From Ostrinia nubilalis (taxonomy: Eukaryota; Arthropoda; Insecta; Lepidoptera; Crambidae): DNA of 64,000 bases. The notes under the pieces are model-generated. The model was given only the letters and a program-made list of their open reading frames with translations, was not told the origin of the DNA and searched no databases. A program made the translations under genes and the position numbers. The stretch is from the NCBI RefSeq assembly GCF_963855985.1, contig NC_087093.1, positions 7,819,501-7,883,500 on the forward strand, read 5' to 3'. Positions 22,745 through 33,122 of the stretch are shown one piece after another; within the stretch, counting starts at the first letter, position 1; each line of letters starts with the position of its first letter.

Positions 22745-25700
22745 ATGGAGCGCTCGAGTGAAAGGCTGTCTACTGCTGGTCGAGACGGAGGTGGCAGTGC
22801 TGAGAGAGTTAACCTTGCTGGTGGTGACTACGCAGCCACTGACGAAGACCAGGAGCAGCCTGTGCAGCGTCATTTAACAAGTAAGCTAGCGGAAGGGCGC
22901 CGTTATAGTAGGCAAAGCCGCGCTTTAACTCATAAAGAGGATAACATCCCTCGGGGGTCTACTAATGAGAGACCATCACGCTTAAGAGTACGTAGATCTC
23001 GAAGCTCGAGCGGGGAGTCGACGAGGCAACGCCATAATGGCGGGGAGTCTCGGCGGCAACGCTCAAGAAGTAGATCATTAATATTAAATCCTAAACCTGT
23101 ACGGGAGTCGCGTGATCGAAGTCAATCTCATATTGGGGCTTCGCGACGTAAGCAACGTAAAGCGTACGGGAGTAATAAGTACGAGCGTCGTGTGTTTAGT
23201 AAGTCCAAAGGACAAGTACACGACGAAAGTTCAACCGATGACGAAATGCGGAGAACTCGCAGATCGCGTAAACGTCGTAGTACCAGTAGCAGTGACTCCG
23301 ATGACGTTCGCTCCCCGATAAGGAAACGAAGTAGGCTGTTTACTCGTTCCCCTAATCTCGATAGCATTCGACGCAAAATTAAGTCATCTCATAATACCGA
23401 TGATGATACCGCGGCAACTCGTATGTTGGATAAATTTTTAGACATCTTAAAGGATGTGAAATCTCAATCAGTTTCTAAGCTTTCGCACAACAACGTTATC
23501 CCTGAATTCGATCCAATATCAAAGGATCAAACTATATTAACTTGGCTTACAAAAGTGGAGGAGTGTGCTGAGATCTATGGTTGGGAGGAAAAGGAAATCA
23601 TACATTTTGCTCTACCAAAACTCATGGGTGTTGCGAAATCATGGTACCAGGGCCTAAGCACAGTCCTCTACTCATGGAGTGAATGGAAGAAAAAGCTGTT
23701 GGAGTCGTTTCCTTGTCGGGAAGATTACGCGGAACTTTTGACAATCATGTTAGCTAAGCGGGCGCGATACGGTGAATCTCTGGAAAGCTATTATTATGAA
23801 AAAATGAATCTCCTAAATAGATGTGATATCAAAGGTCGAAAAGCGGTCGATTGTATTCTTAACGGTATAGAGGATCGTGCTGTTAGAGTAGGGGCACAGG
23901 CCGCGCAATTTCGTGAACCTGAGCAAGCGCTAATGTATCTAAAGACGGTTAAAGCTGGGTCTAGTAGAGACTTAGGTGATAAGCAAAGGCGAGATAGAAA
24001 GGATTCTGTAGCGGCGATTTCAAACGCCAGGCGTTCTGATTTCAATAGTAAAATTGTATGTCATAACTGCCGCGAGATTGGACATAAGAGTTTCAGATGT
24101 CAAAAACCTCCAGTCAAATGCTCCACGTGTGGGAAACCGGGACATCATAGCGATTTCTGTAGGTCGGTTAAAAATAATACGCAGGACGAAACTCAAAAAA
24201 CTCATAATAACACTAAAGACGAAAAACAAGTATGCGAATTAGACTCATCGGAAAAGTCGAACGACAAATATGTTTTTGATATTTTGGTCAATAACGCCAC
24301 TTTCCTTTGTCATGTTGACTTAGGTAGTCAGTGCACCCTTATCAGAGAAAATGAGGCCAAAACATTAAATTTGCTGATTTATACTGATAACTTGCCGCTA
24401 ATGAAAGCCTTAGGGGGTCATCATGTAAAACCACTAGGTAGATCGAGGGTTGATATTACTATACAAGGCATCAAAGAAAGCGTCGAAGTATTGATAGTTG
24501 AAAATCATGTTTTGAAGTACCCAGTACTATTAGGACACACTTTTACGGAGTTGCCAAGAATTACCATCACGAAAACACCTAGCCGATTAATTTTCGAGAA
24601 AAATGATTGCGTCAAGTTATTTTTGAGAGTATGCGAAGAAGCTACGTTAAAATCGCGCGAATTTAAAGCTATTCCAGTAGCATCGTGCGATAATTTTGAA
24701 GGGAGTGTTTACGTTAGCGGATCAATCAGGGGCTTTGCTAACCACGAGTATTATTTGCTGCCGGGCGAATATACAATCAAAAATGGGTTAGGACAAATAA
24801 TGGTACTAAACATGGGTGATCAGGATTTAACTTTTAATAAAGATGTGTTACTGACTAGGGCTGTTCCTGTATTAGGTCGTAAAGACTCGTTCGCCGTGAG
24901 ATTTGATAATACCGATTCAGATAGTAATATACATTGCGGGGCGGATGTAACCGTTGAACAACGTCAACAATTATTCAATTTATTATCCAAATATAATGAT
25001 TGTTTTTCATCCGGATTAAAAGACCTAGGACTAACTACGGCGAGTGAAATGGTGATAGAACTCGAAAATGCTGACCCAGTTGTTTATAGGCCGTATCGAA
25101 TGTCATTACCGGAAAGGAATCTTGTACGGGATATGGTAGATGAAATGCTAGATGCAGGCATTGTACGGGAATCTTCTTCCCCATATGCAAGTCCCATTGT
25201 ATTAGTAAAGAAAAAGACCGGTGAAAAAAGGCTATGTGTGGACTATCGCGCTCTTAATAAACGCACTAAGAAAGACCACTATCCATTACCACGTGTCGAA
25301 GATCAATTAGATCAACTTGCCGGCAACGATTTATTCATATCTCTGGATTTAGCGTCAGGATATTACCAAATCCCAATAGCAGAGTCATCCCAGGATAAAA
25401 CCGCGTTTATAACACCTGATGGACAGTATGAATATACACGTATGCCTTTCGGGTTAGTAAATGCGCCGTCTGTGTTTCAAAGGACAATGAACAAAATCCT
25501 TTCTGAAGCTAAGATCAAATACGCTCTTATCTATATGGACGATGTCCTGATTCCAGCTAGCTCGTTTGAAGAAGGACTCAATAGATTAGAGGAGGTGTTG
25601 GGTCTCCTTAGAAGTGGTGGGCTAACTTTGAATCTTGCAAAATGTAACTTTTTCTTTAAGGAAATAGAATTCCTAGGCTTTGAAGTAAGTTCTCAGGGCA

Positions 25701-27688
25701 TCAAACCCGGCATAAGGAAAACCGACGCTGTAGCCAAATTTCCGACTCCAAATAATCAACATGAACTGAGACAGTTCATAGGTCTCGCGAGTTTTTTTAG
25801 AAGATTTGTTCGTGGCTTCGCAATCATCTGTAAACCTTTAACGGATCTCTTAAAAAAGGATTGTCCATGGACATGGTCAGGTGAACAGGAAAATGCCTTC
25901 AATTCCATAAAAAAGACTTTAGTTTCCAGACCGATCTTAGCTCTCTACGACCCGAAACGCGAAACGCAATTGCACACGGACGCGTCAAAGCACGGTGTCG
26001 CGGGAATCTTGCTTCAGAGGGGTGATGAAGGCTTATTCAAACCAGTTTCCTATTTTAGTCGAAAAACTACCCCTGAAGAGCAACGTCTTCATTCTTTTGA
26101 GCTGGAAACTCTTGCCGTTGTAGCTTCGTTGAGTAAATTCCGCGTTTACCTTCTCGGAATCCCGTTTAAAATCATAACTGACTGCAATGCCTTGCGAACG
26201 ACTATGACTAAACGCGATTTGATCCCCCGGATTGCACGCTGGTGGATACAACTTACTGAGTATGACTGTGAAATCGAATACCGTCCAGGTTCTAGTATGT
26301 TGCACGCTGACGCATTAAGTAGAAATCCGGTAAACGAAGCCGTCTCAGAAGATCACATTTTAGACGTATTAACGACTGAAACAGAAGATTGGATTGCCAC
26401 CGTGCAATCTGGTGATCAAGAAATAGCTCGTATCAAACAAATTCTTACCGATAATAACACTGAACAGGTAGTAGATATCGTTAAAAACTACAAAATCAAA
26501 AACGGAAAGGTTTATCGATTAATAGGATCCGAGGGAGACGAAAGCATGCGTTGGGTTGTGCCGAAGGGCGTTCGATGGCAAGTTACCAAAATGAACCACG
26601 ATGACATCGGGCATTTCGGGTTTGAAAAAACGCTTCAAAGAATTAAACAAACATTTTGGTTCCCAAAAATGCGGCGTTTTGTTAAAAAATACGTTCGCTC
26701 TTGTTTAGAGTGCGCTCACCATAAAGGCACCTCAGGAAAACAGCAAGGAGAGCTCCACCCTATTCAAAAAACAGAAATCCCTTTTCATACGATCCATGCG
26801 GACCATTTGGGGCCCTTCGTGCGCAGTAAAAGAGGAAATGTTTATTTACTAGTCATCATAGACGGTTTTACTAAGTTTATAAACATTACCGCTGTAAGAG
26901 ACACTAAAACCTCAACGACATTGAGAGTATTCAAACAACACATTAGTATCTTTGGCACCCCGGTCAGATTAATCACGGACCAGGGGACTTCATTCACGAG
27001 TAACAGTTTTCGCTCTTTCACAAAATCGTTCGGAATAAAACACGTTCTTAACGCAGTGGCTACTCCCCGAGCCAATGGTCAGGTGGAGAGGTTTAATCGA
27101 ACCATTTTAGATGCACTCTCCACAAAGTGTCATGGTCAGGACGATAGAAATTGGGACGAATACATACCGGACGTGCAAATCGGTTTAAATACCACCGTTC
27201 ATAAGACTACGGGAAAAAGCCCATCTGAGCTTTTATTTGGTATCCGGCTAAAAAGTAATACCGAAAACTTATTAAGCGAAGTCATTGATGAAACGCTCGA
27301 CTCTATAGCACCTGAAAGTCTTGACGAAGTTAGGCGCGAAGCCGGAGCTCTAATATCCAATCAACAAATAAAAGATAAACGTAATTACGATACTCATCGT
27401 ATTACGAGTGTATCCTTCTCGGTCGGAGACTTAGTTAGCATAAAAAGGGAAATACCGAGCGATGGTAAATCAAAAAAATTAGTCGCTAAATACCAAGGCC
27501 CTTATAAGGTCATAAAAGTTCTGCCTAATGACCGCTATCTAGTGGAAGACACACCCATCTCGCGTAAAAAGGGTCGCCGTTATGAAAACGTCATAGCGGT
27601 TGACAAAATGAAACCGTGGCTTAACTTTGATAAGAATTTTGAAAGTTCAGATTCTGATTCTAATAATGGCAGTCCAGACGAACCCTAG
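22745..27688 (+). CDS. Gag-Pol polyprotein of element A
   Basis: One frame of 1647 residues from ATG 22745; the frame extends upstream to 22721 but only with a TTG. Residues 1-210 are rich in Arg-Ser pairs. A capsid-like region (about 215-400) precedes two zinc knuckles of C-x2-C-x4-H-x4-C type (about 438-472). The protease site reads HVDLGSQC (about 523-530). Reverse transcriptase follows, with VDYRALNK and YMDD (about 930), then RNase H with TDASKHG (about 1078). Integrase shows an H-H-C-C zinc site (about 1284-1323), catalytic Asp near 1351 and 1410 and Glu near 1446, and a GPY motif near 1585. All key residues are present. The protein would package RNA, mature itself, copy RNA and insert the cDNA. 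Fusion of gag and pol means no frameshift sets their ratio. Confidence 0.95.
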   Translation: MERSSERLSTAGRDGGGSAERVNLAGGDYAATDEDQEQPVQRHLTSKLAEGRRYSRQSRALTHKEDNIPRGSTNERPSRLRVRRSRSSSGESTRQRHNGGESRRQRSRSRSLILNPKPVRESRDRSQSHIGASRRKQRKAYGSNKYERRVFSKSKGQVHDESSTDDEMRRTRRSRKRRSTSSSDSDDVRSPIRKRSRLFTRSPNLDSIRRKIKSSHNTDDDTAATRMLDKFLDILKDVKSQSVSKLSHNNVIPEFDPISKDQTILTWLTKVEECAEIYGWEEKEIIHFALPKLMGVAKSWYQGLSTVLYSWSEWKKKLLESFPCREDYAELLTIMLAKRARYGESLESYYYEKMNLLNRCDIKGRKAVDCILNGIEDRAVRVGAQAAQFREPEQALMYLKTVKAGSSRDLGDKQRRDRKDSVAAISNARRSDFNSKIVCHNCREIGHKSFRCQKPPVKCSTCGKPGHHSDFCRSVKNNTQDETQKTHNNTKDEKQVCELDSSEKSNDKYVFDILVNNATFLCHVDLGSQCTLIRENEAKTLNLLIYTDNLPLMKALGGHHVKPLGRSRVDITIQGIKESVEVLIVENHVLKYPVLLGHTFTELPRITITKTPSRLIFEKNDCVKLFLRVCEEATLKSREFKAIPVASCDNFEGSVYVSGSIRGFANHEYYLLPGEYTIKNGLGQIMVLNMGDQDLTFNKDVLLTRAVPVLGRKDSFAVRFDNTDSDSNIHCGADVTVEQRQQLFNLLSKYNDCFSSGLKDLGLTTASEMVIELENADPVVYRPYRMSLPERNLVRDMVDEMLDAGIVRESSSPYASPIVLVKKKTGEKRLCVDYRALNKRTKKDHYPLPRVEDQLDQLAGNDLFISLDLASGYYQIPIAESSQDKTAFITPDGQYEYTRMPFGLVNAPSVFQRTMNKILSEAKIKYALIYMDDVLIPASSFEEGLNRLEEVLGLLRSGGLTLNLAKCNFFFKEIEFLGFEVSSQGIKPGIRKTDAVAKFPTPNNQHELRQFIGLASFFRRFVRGFAIICKPLTDLLKKDCPWTWSGEQENAFNSIKKTLVSRPILALYDPKRETQLHTDASKHGVAGILLQRGDEGLFKPVSYFSRKTTPEEQRLHSFELETLAVVASLSKFRVYLLGIPFKIITDCNALRTTMTKRDLIPRIARWWIQLTEYDCEIEYRPGSSMLHADALSRNPVNEAVSEDHILDVLTTETEDWIATVQSGDQEIARIKQILTDNNTEQVVDIVKNYKIKNGKVYRLIGSEGDESMRWVVPKGVRWQVTKMNHDDIGHFGFEKTLQRIKQTFWFPKMRRFVKKYVRSCLECAHHKGTSGKQQGELHPIQKTEIPFHTIHADHLGPFVRSKRGNVYLLVIIDGFTKFINITAVRDTKTSTTLRVFKQHISIFGTPVRLITDQGTSFTSNSFRSFTKSFGIKHVLNAVATPRANGQVERFNRTILDALSTKCHGQDDRNWDEYIPDVQIGLNTTVHKTTGKSPSELLFGIRLKSNTENLLSEVIDETLDSIAPESLDEVRREAGALISNQQIKDKRNYDTHRITSVSFSVGDLVSIKREIPSDGKSKKLVAKYQGPYKVIKVLPNDRYLVEDTPISRKKGRRYENVIAVDKMKPWLNFDKNFESSDSDSNNGSPDEP

Positions 27689-28149
27689 ATTAAGTCTTGT
27701 ACCCATAATTGCATGATTGATTATGTAATATTCATATATAGTATATTTATTATTGTAATGTAATAATATAATATAGCTTATAGTACGGTCGCCAGCACAA
27801 CGGCATTATTCGTTCTGTCGTAAAATTATAACATCATTTACTTATGAGAATATTACACTTGGTGTGCCGTCGTCCGTATTAAAATTCTCACGTTGCGATA
27901 TTAATTATATTATTAAAACGTAATGTAAAATTAGTTTTATTTTACAAATTATTGTTTTATTATTTTCTTTTAATAAAATGAAATAATTTCTTTGGTAAAG
28001 GTAATCAATACCTAATAGATGATTTATGAAATGTCTAATTATGTATAATGTAAATGCGCTTTTATATATATATAAAAATATATATGTATACTAAGAACAG
28101 ATGTACTCAGATTATGATTTGTAAGAATGACAACACTCATGATGTTTAG

Positions 28150-28183
28150 GAGCAAGGGACTTGCTCTAGCAGGATGGCCGAGC
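28150..28183 (+). promoter_or_regulatory. Pre-LTR hairpin and tRNA-Leu-like block of element A
   Basis: GAGCAAG, loop GGA, CTTGCTC forms a perfect 7-bp hairpin at 28150-28166. CAGGATGGCCGAGC at 28170-28183 then touches the first base of the 3' LTR. This is where a polypurine tract is expected, and none is present. The 14-base block equals positions 3-16 of a eukaryotic tRNA-Leu as I recall it. Confidence 0.55.
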
Positions 28184-28676
28184 TGTTAGGATAATTTATA
28201 AAATTGCTTGTATTTAATAATAATTAATGAATAATTTCAAACAATAATAAATTAATTAAAACTTTTATAAGTATTGAATATCGACTGACGTCAGATCCGG
28301 CAGCTCGCTTCGTCGATTCACTCATTCATTCAAGTTCTATTACTCACTTGGTCGTTCACTTTATTGTAATTCGAGCACCGGACAGTCAGTCGCTATCCAA
28401 CTACCGTGGTGAACGGACGTTTTAAGGAGAGCAAGTGAAGTGTTGTGAAAGTGTTTAAGTGGTGAAATACTGTTCGAGCAGACCCAGGTTAGTTATTTTT
28501 TTCATGTATAATATTAAATAAGTAATATTAGTGCCTGGTTGATTTTCGAGTCATTTACGTTTTTATTAGAAAAATATATTGATCGATTTTGTAATCATTG
28601 GCGTTTTTATTAATAAATACTTATTGTTTACACCGTAGTTGTTTCACTCGTAATATTATTCTTGAACACCCTTTCA
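28184..28676 (+). repeat. Element A 3' LTR (493 bp)
   Basis: Same length as the 5' LTR, with one visible substitution near its right end. It supplies the poly(A) signal at 28612-28617. Confidence 0.95.
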
Positions 28677-29158
28677 ACTGATTTACACAATTCCGACATT
28701 ATGACGTCATCTTAATAGTACCTCTTGCTTTGAACGCTCAAATCGAACTGACTGTCCAGCGGCATGCCAGCGATAAGGTAACTTCCCCTTCCATCAGTGA
28801 AAGTCGACCGGTTCAAAACAACTTATCGACGGCATGCTCCGGAACTAGTCAAATGCAATACTTATTTCATAATTAGCCGTTTTCTTAATTTTTAAAATAC
28901 TAAAATGTATACAATAAAAATCTAAAATAATTAAATTAAATAATAAATATGAAATAATTGGATTTAATACAAATTAAATTCTAAAATCATTCTAATGTCT
29001 GCAAAATGCCTAGGAAGTAATCAAATAAAGTATTTTAATTTAATAATGGGTTTTTGGGTTCTTCTAAAATACAATACAAATACTAAAATTGTTGCAATAA
29101 CTATTTAAAAGTAACCAATAATCGTATAAAATACAATATAAATTCTAAAATCATTACA

Positions 29159-29196
29159 TTCGGCCATCCGACACCGTGATGCCTCCCGGCATTCAC
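29159..29196 (-). promoter_or_regulatory. Pre-LTR hairpin and tRNA-Leu-like block of element B
   Basis: On the minus strand a hairpin with arms GTGAATGCC and GGCATCAC (one bulged base) and loop GGGA spans 29196-29176. GGATGGCCGA follows at 29169-29160, and one A separates it from the LTR at 29158. The hairpin ends 17 nt from the LTR, exactly as in element A, although the stem sequences differ. Confidence 0.55.
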
Positions 29197-29889
29197 GTCT
29201 AATAAGGATTTATTCTAAAATCATTAATATTACTTTTCAAACAATATTACAATATGAAGCATATATAGTAGAATGATAAACAATTCTATGACAACTTGTT
29301 AACAAGTGTTTTAACATTAATAATGCATTTTAGAAACTATTCTTCATATTAAACCAGTAACAAATGTTAAGAGAGAAAAATCTTGTAGGCACTTATACAC
29401 ACTATACATTTTCACCTAATCTATATTATTCGTAATGACTTATTTTATAACCAATAACGGATATTTGCATGAAATTCAGATATTAATCGTTTTACTTTAT
29501 AATTTTCTCAAAACTACCATATCGAATATATTGGAAACTTCTCTTTTTAAATCCAAATTTTTATTTCACATAAATACACGTCCATTAGATGTTAGTACAT
29601 AATCAATTTAATTACAGTGTATCTTGCCATGACTGCCATGTGAAAGTTATTAAGTTTATAAGAACATGTCAAAACGTTAATATTAAGTATATCCAATTAT
29701 ATCCATTTGTAACCGTAATCTGGCAAATAATGAATTATGGTCACGATTTATGATTAACACTAAAGGTACTTTCGTCAGAATTATGTATTCCTAAGGCCTT
29801 AACATAATTTTCTTCTTTACAAATTTTCCAAGTTTTTGAAACCAATAGGTACAATTACAGTGTCCTTATATTATGTGTTTCTGAATGTC

Positions 29890-30770
29890 TGTGATGCTCG
29901 ATTTCATCACGATAAGCGCAACATATTTGCCATCTAGCTGTACGTGGGACCACTAAAAATAATTTGATAACCTTACTGTATCTGCTATTTGAAGAGATTA
30001 TGATGTTTGGATGGGTTGTCGTCAGATTCTATGACTGAATTTTGGTATTTGGACTATTCGCGGAACTAAATTTCTTCTCCTTTTTTTTACGTGGTTCTTA
30101 AGGCAGCATAAGCAGTAGAAACTTTTAAGTCGTAAAAGACATACCTTTTTTTTTTAGCACACACACCACAGCTAGTGTCTCTAACTCATAGAAGTTGTCT
30201 TTCATTGAAGATGTCTTTCCTCAGGGGTCGTCTGTCTGTGGGTCGACTAAAATAAGTGACTGGTACAGAACTTTGAAGACTTTTCTCTTTATCATCAAGA
30301 TCTGACTTAAATATAATTTAGAGTCCTGAATAATATTGATAATCATAGCATTGGATCAAGTTAGTCATCTATGGTTTTCTGAACCCTTTTCCCTTTTGTA
30401 ATGAGATAAGTGGTAATGGTGGTATTTGCACATTCTTTTTCATCCTGACATCAAAGACTGCACGTATACGTCCTATCTCAGTCAGATTTATAGCAATACA
30501 ATCGCGATAATTTCACAAAAGAGTATAAAGCTTATATAACTAACCAGAACATGTCGGAACTAAGTCCGGGCTTAGTCATAATATCAGCCCTATCGAGAGT
30601 ATCCATAGCTGAGGGGTCTTTTTTCGATTTACATGACATATTGGACATGCTCCAAAAAGCATTGAAGTAGCTATTAAAATATTTGCTTTAAGTGTTATTG
30701 GACTAGGAGACAAATTACCAAAAACGATTTCACCTTTGCCGTTGTGAATTAAAAAGGCTCTTTTAAACAC
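29890..30770 (-). pseudogene. Element B pol remnants, RT core missing
   Basis: Three patches read on the minus strand in the order of element A pol. At 30770-30650, HNGKGEIVFGNLSPSPITL matches the linker between protease and RT (compare NGLGQIMVLNMGDQ). At about 30290-30200, VPVTYFSRPTD matches RNase H (compare PVSYFSRKTT), and after a frame change FYELETL follows. At about 29955-29885, LVVPRTARWQICC matches the start of integrase (compare WVVPKGVRWQVTK). Between the first two patches only about 400 bp are present where element A has about 1.2 kb, so the RT core is deleted. No working enzyme can be made. Confidence 0.65.
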
Positions 30771-30825
30771 CCGGTACTTGGCCCCCAGTTTAATTTACAT
30801 ACATAACATACAAAACAAACAACTG

Positions 30826-30957
30826 TGACAAACAAAATTCCACGCGGAAGAACCCCCGGCGGAAAGCTATTCGCATTATAAAATATCACTTGAAAATATA
30901 GAACCGCCTAAGGCGGGAATCGAACCCACGGCCTTAAGCTCGCCAGGTGTCAAGTTA
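30826..30957 (-). repeat. Helitron-like fragment and tRNA-like (SINE) fragment inside element B
   Basis: CAAAATTCCACGCGGAAG with GGCGGAAAGCTA at 30830-30870 is a piece of the TC...CTAG repeat. Next to it, read on the minus strand, GTGGGTTCGATTCCCGCC is a pol III B box as in tRNA T-arms, preceded by TGGCGAGCTTAAGG, which resembles an A box but is too close. It is a SINE remnant, not a tRNA gene. Confidence 0.45.
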
Positions 30958-32490
30958 TTTTAAAAATTTAAATCGAAAGGCAACTATAAACGCCAGAAAC
31001 TATCCTCTGTAAAACTAGAAATTTATGTTAACTGGTATTCACTTGTGTCCGTCATTTTCGTGGCTCTCGAAAATATTCTGACCAGGAATTTTATAGAATG
31101 TCAGTATTCAAAACCGTGAGAAATTGCAGTTGCGTGAAGTTTTGACCAATAGACGTGTTGACACCGCCAGTTAATTGACGTACTTTTAAAAACTGTTAAA
31201 TCAAACTCCCATAGATTTCGTATGGCACGACAAGCAAGTGACGTCGCTATTTTGTGAATTTAATCAAACTACTTTTCTTAATTACAATCCGACCAAAAAT
31301 GATAATTTACAGGTCATTTCAGATTAATTAAGCTTTCAAGATCAGAATGTCTTTAATAAATTGTAATATCGAATCAATATCCGTGTCAAATCGTCCATTG
31401 TCAGTGAAGTCTGCTATACATCATCAATCACTAACACTTCTATAACAGCGTCAATCTCATCAACATTTTTGTTTATATTAGCTCTATACTTAGAGGTATG
31501 ACTGATGATTGACCACAACTTTTACAATTGGAATTGATATTGAAATGATCTGCCAAACTATACTTAGTTTCAGCATCGGTTTTGCGTCAACAAGTGCACT
31601 CACTACCAACACTTAAAAGGATTTTTCATTTACCAAAACAGTCTCATAGATTTTTTTGTCATAAAAATAATTACGTAAACTGTTCATCCTTTCAAGTAGC
31701 AGGATTCAAAATTTCCTCTAACAGACGTCCGTAGTTCTCTTAGCTAAGCCAATTAACTTTTGCAATGTCTAAGTCAAAGACAAAATTCTCTTATTTGCAT
31801 TAGCTATTATATTAGCGCTCACAAAAATGTCATAAAATGAAAGACTACTAAAAGAAAAACTAAACTTCTGCTCATTATGGAACCTTGACGTTTCATATCT
31901 TTTGCTCTACCAAAAAAAATGACTAACCTAACCTATGAAACCTTGGTACAGGTACTTAGTTCTTTTTATAGTTACAAATTGCATGACTTTTTTTTTATGA
32001 CTTCTTACAGTAATATAATATTGTGTTTATTTGAGCTCGCTAACTGATGTAGTTCTTTGAGAAAACTAAATTAGAAGAAAAAGCTTAATTCAACTAGAAA
32101 CTACCTATCTAGGTCAGACTAATGTAATCAGAGGTCAGAATAATTCGAAATATATTTTTGAAGTGGAATTATAGATCTATAGACAAGATATTGTACTTGG
32201 CAAAAGAACCTACCGAAAGTCCGAACCGACGACAATTTTAAAATAAACGAATCATTAATTAATTCACTTTACTTGTGTAAAAATATTTAAAAAAATAATT
32301 TTTTTTAGCACATTTACTTTAACGTTAATTTAAACGTTATAATCGAATACTTTATCATTACCTTTAATTATTACTATTAAAGATTTACTACATAAGCTAA
32401 TATTCCCATTTTACTGTAGGTATGCGTAATATTTCATAATGTGTGCGCAATAAAAAAAAACTACCAATAAAAAAATAGGCACTTTTCTTC
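30958..32490. other. Element B interior, decayed
   Basis: No open frame of note. On the minus strand near 31520-31400 short patches such as NCKSCGQ and VIEVLVIDD could be relics of a zinc knuckle and of the protease region, but each is too short to be sure. Confidence 0.3.
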
Positions 32491-32491
32491 A

Positions 32492-32722
32492 CTAGAGTCT
32501 ATCAGAAATTTTACGAATCTCATGTGGCACTGCTCTTTCAGTAGAGCTGGAAGAAGATGAGCTCCTTCGCGTATTTTTCTTCAACCTTGGCCCCATAGAA
32601 GACGATCGTGGTGGCGCCTTGTGGTGGCGCCTTCTTACTGGACGACGACGACAACTTCGTCCGCTTAGCACGCTTATTTCATCGTCAGCTGACGGGTGTC
32701 CCTGGCGGCATACGAGCTCCAT
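32492..32722 (-). pseudogene. Element B gag N-terminus remnant, basic and Ser-rich
   Basis: A 76-codon frame starts at an ATG preceded by an acceptor-like TTTATTTCACAG at about 32753-32742 on the minus strand. It is rich in Arg, His, Lys and a run of seven Ser. Element A gag also begins with an Arg/Ser-rich segment after an acceptor, so position and composition agree, but there is no residue-level match. The frame stops before any capsid domain. It could be a truncated gag or a small basic leader protein. Confidence 0.4.
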
Positions 32723-33122
32723 CTTCAGTAGTCGTTGTACTCAACTGTGAAATAAAGTACTCGACGAAATAAACTGTGTCTGACCAGCATCAACTCAACA
32801 TCATATGGAAGCTATGTTCATGTTATATTAAGCAAAAGTTTGATTTGTGTCTTTTCCAAAAATCTAAATCTCAAAAAATAAATCTAAAAAATCTTTTGTT
32901 TGACAATTAATATTATGCTCCCTGAGCAAAGTGTAGTAAAATACCATTGTGACATGTTTCTATTATACATATGTATCACAAATAAAGATTTTGTATTTAT
33001 ACTTGTATTTTATTCAGTGCGACCTTCACACACAACTCATGTGACAACTGGACGGCTTGCTTGTTATGTCAGTAATAGAAGGCTTTTCATTCTAGAGACT
33101 ATCCTAAACAATGGGGTCCTTA

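Larger units (their letters stand above)
21602..28680 (+). mobile_element. Element A: apparently intact Ty3/gypsy retrotransposon
   Basis: The element proper is 21606-28676 (7071 bp): 493-bp LTRs at 21606-22098 and 28184-28676, both TG...CA, flanked by ACTG duplications (21602-21605 and 28677-28680). The LTRs differ at one base I can see (GAACTCCC versus GAACACCC), so insertion is recent. A single open Gag-Pol frame fills most of the interior. There is no envelope-like frame after pol. Domain order protease, RT, RNase H, integrase places it in Ty3/gypsy. The tRNA-Leu-like primer site and single frame suggest the Mdg3/Micropia side of that family, which is inference. Confidence 0.95.
21555..29158 (-). 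repeat. Element B 3' LTR (529 bp), split by element A
   Basis: The LTR halves are 21555-21605 and 28681-29158; joined they equal the other copy in length and, as far as I can compare by eye, in sequence. Element A lies between them with its own 4-bp duplication ACTG. On the minus strand the LTR runs TGTAATG to CATTTCA. A candidate initiator, GGACAGTCAGTTC, has its A on the minus strand at 28749. Confidence 0.85.

Noticed and set aside
27689..28149. Envelope gene downstream of pol in element A
   Set aside because: Only about 460 bp of AT-rich sequence with no frame, signal peptide or membrane segment.
28170..28183. tRNA-Leu gene at the element A 3' LTR junction
   Set aside because: Only the first about 16 positions match; anticodon, variable and T arms are absent. 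It is treated as a replication signal.
30901..30957. tRNA gene on the minus strand
   Set aside because: There is a good B box, but the A-box-like word is only about 20 nt away and no cloverleaf can be drawn; a SINE remnant is the better reading.
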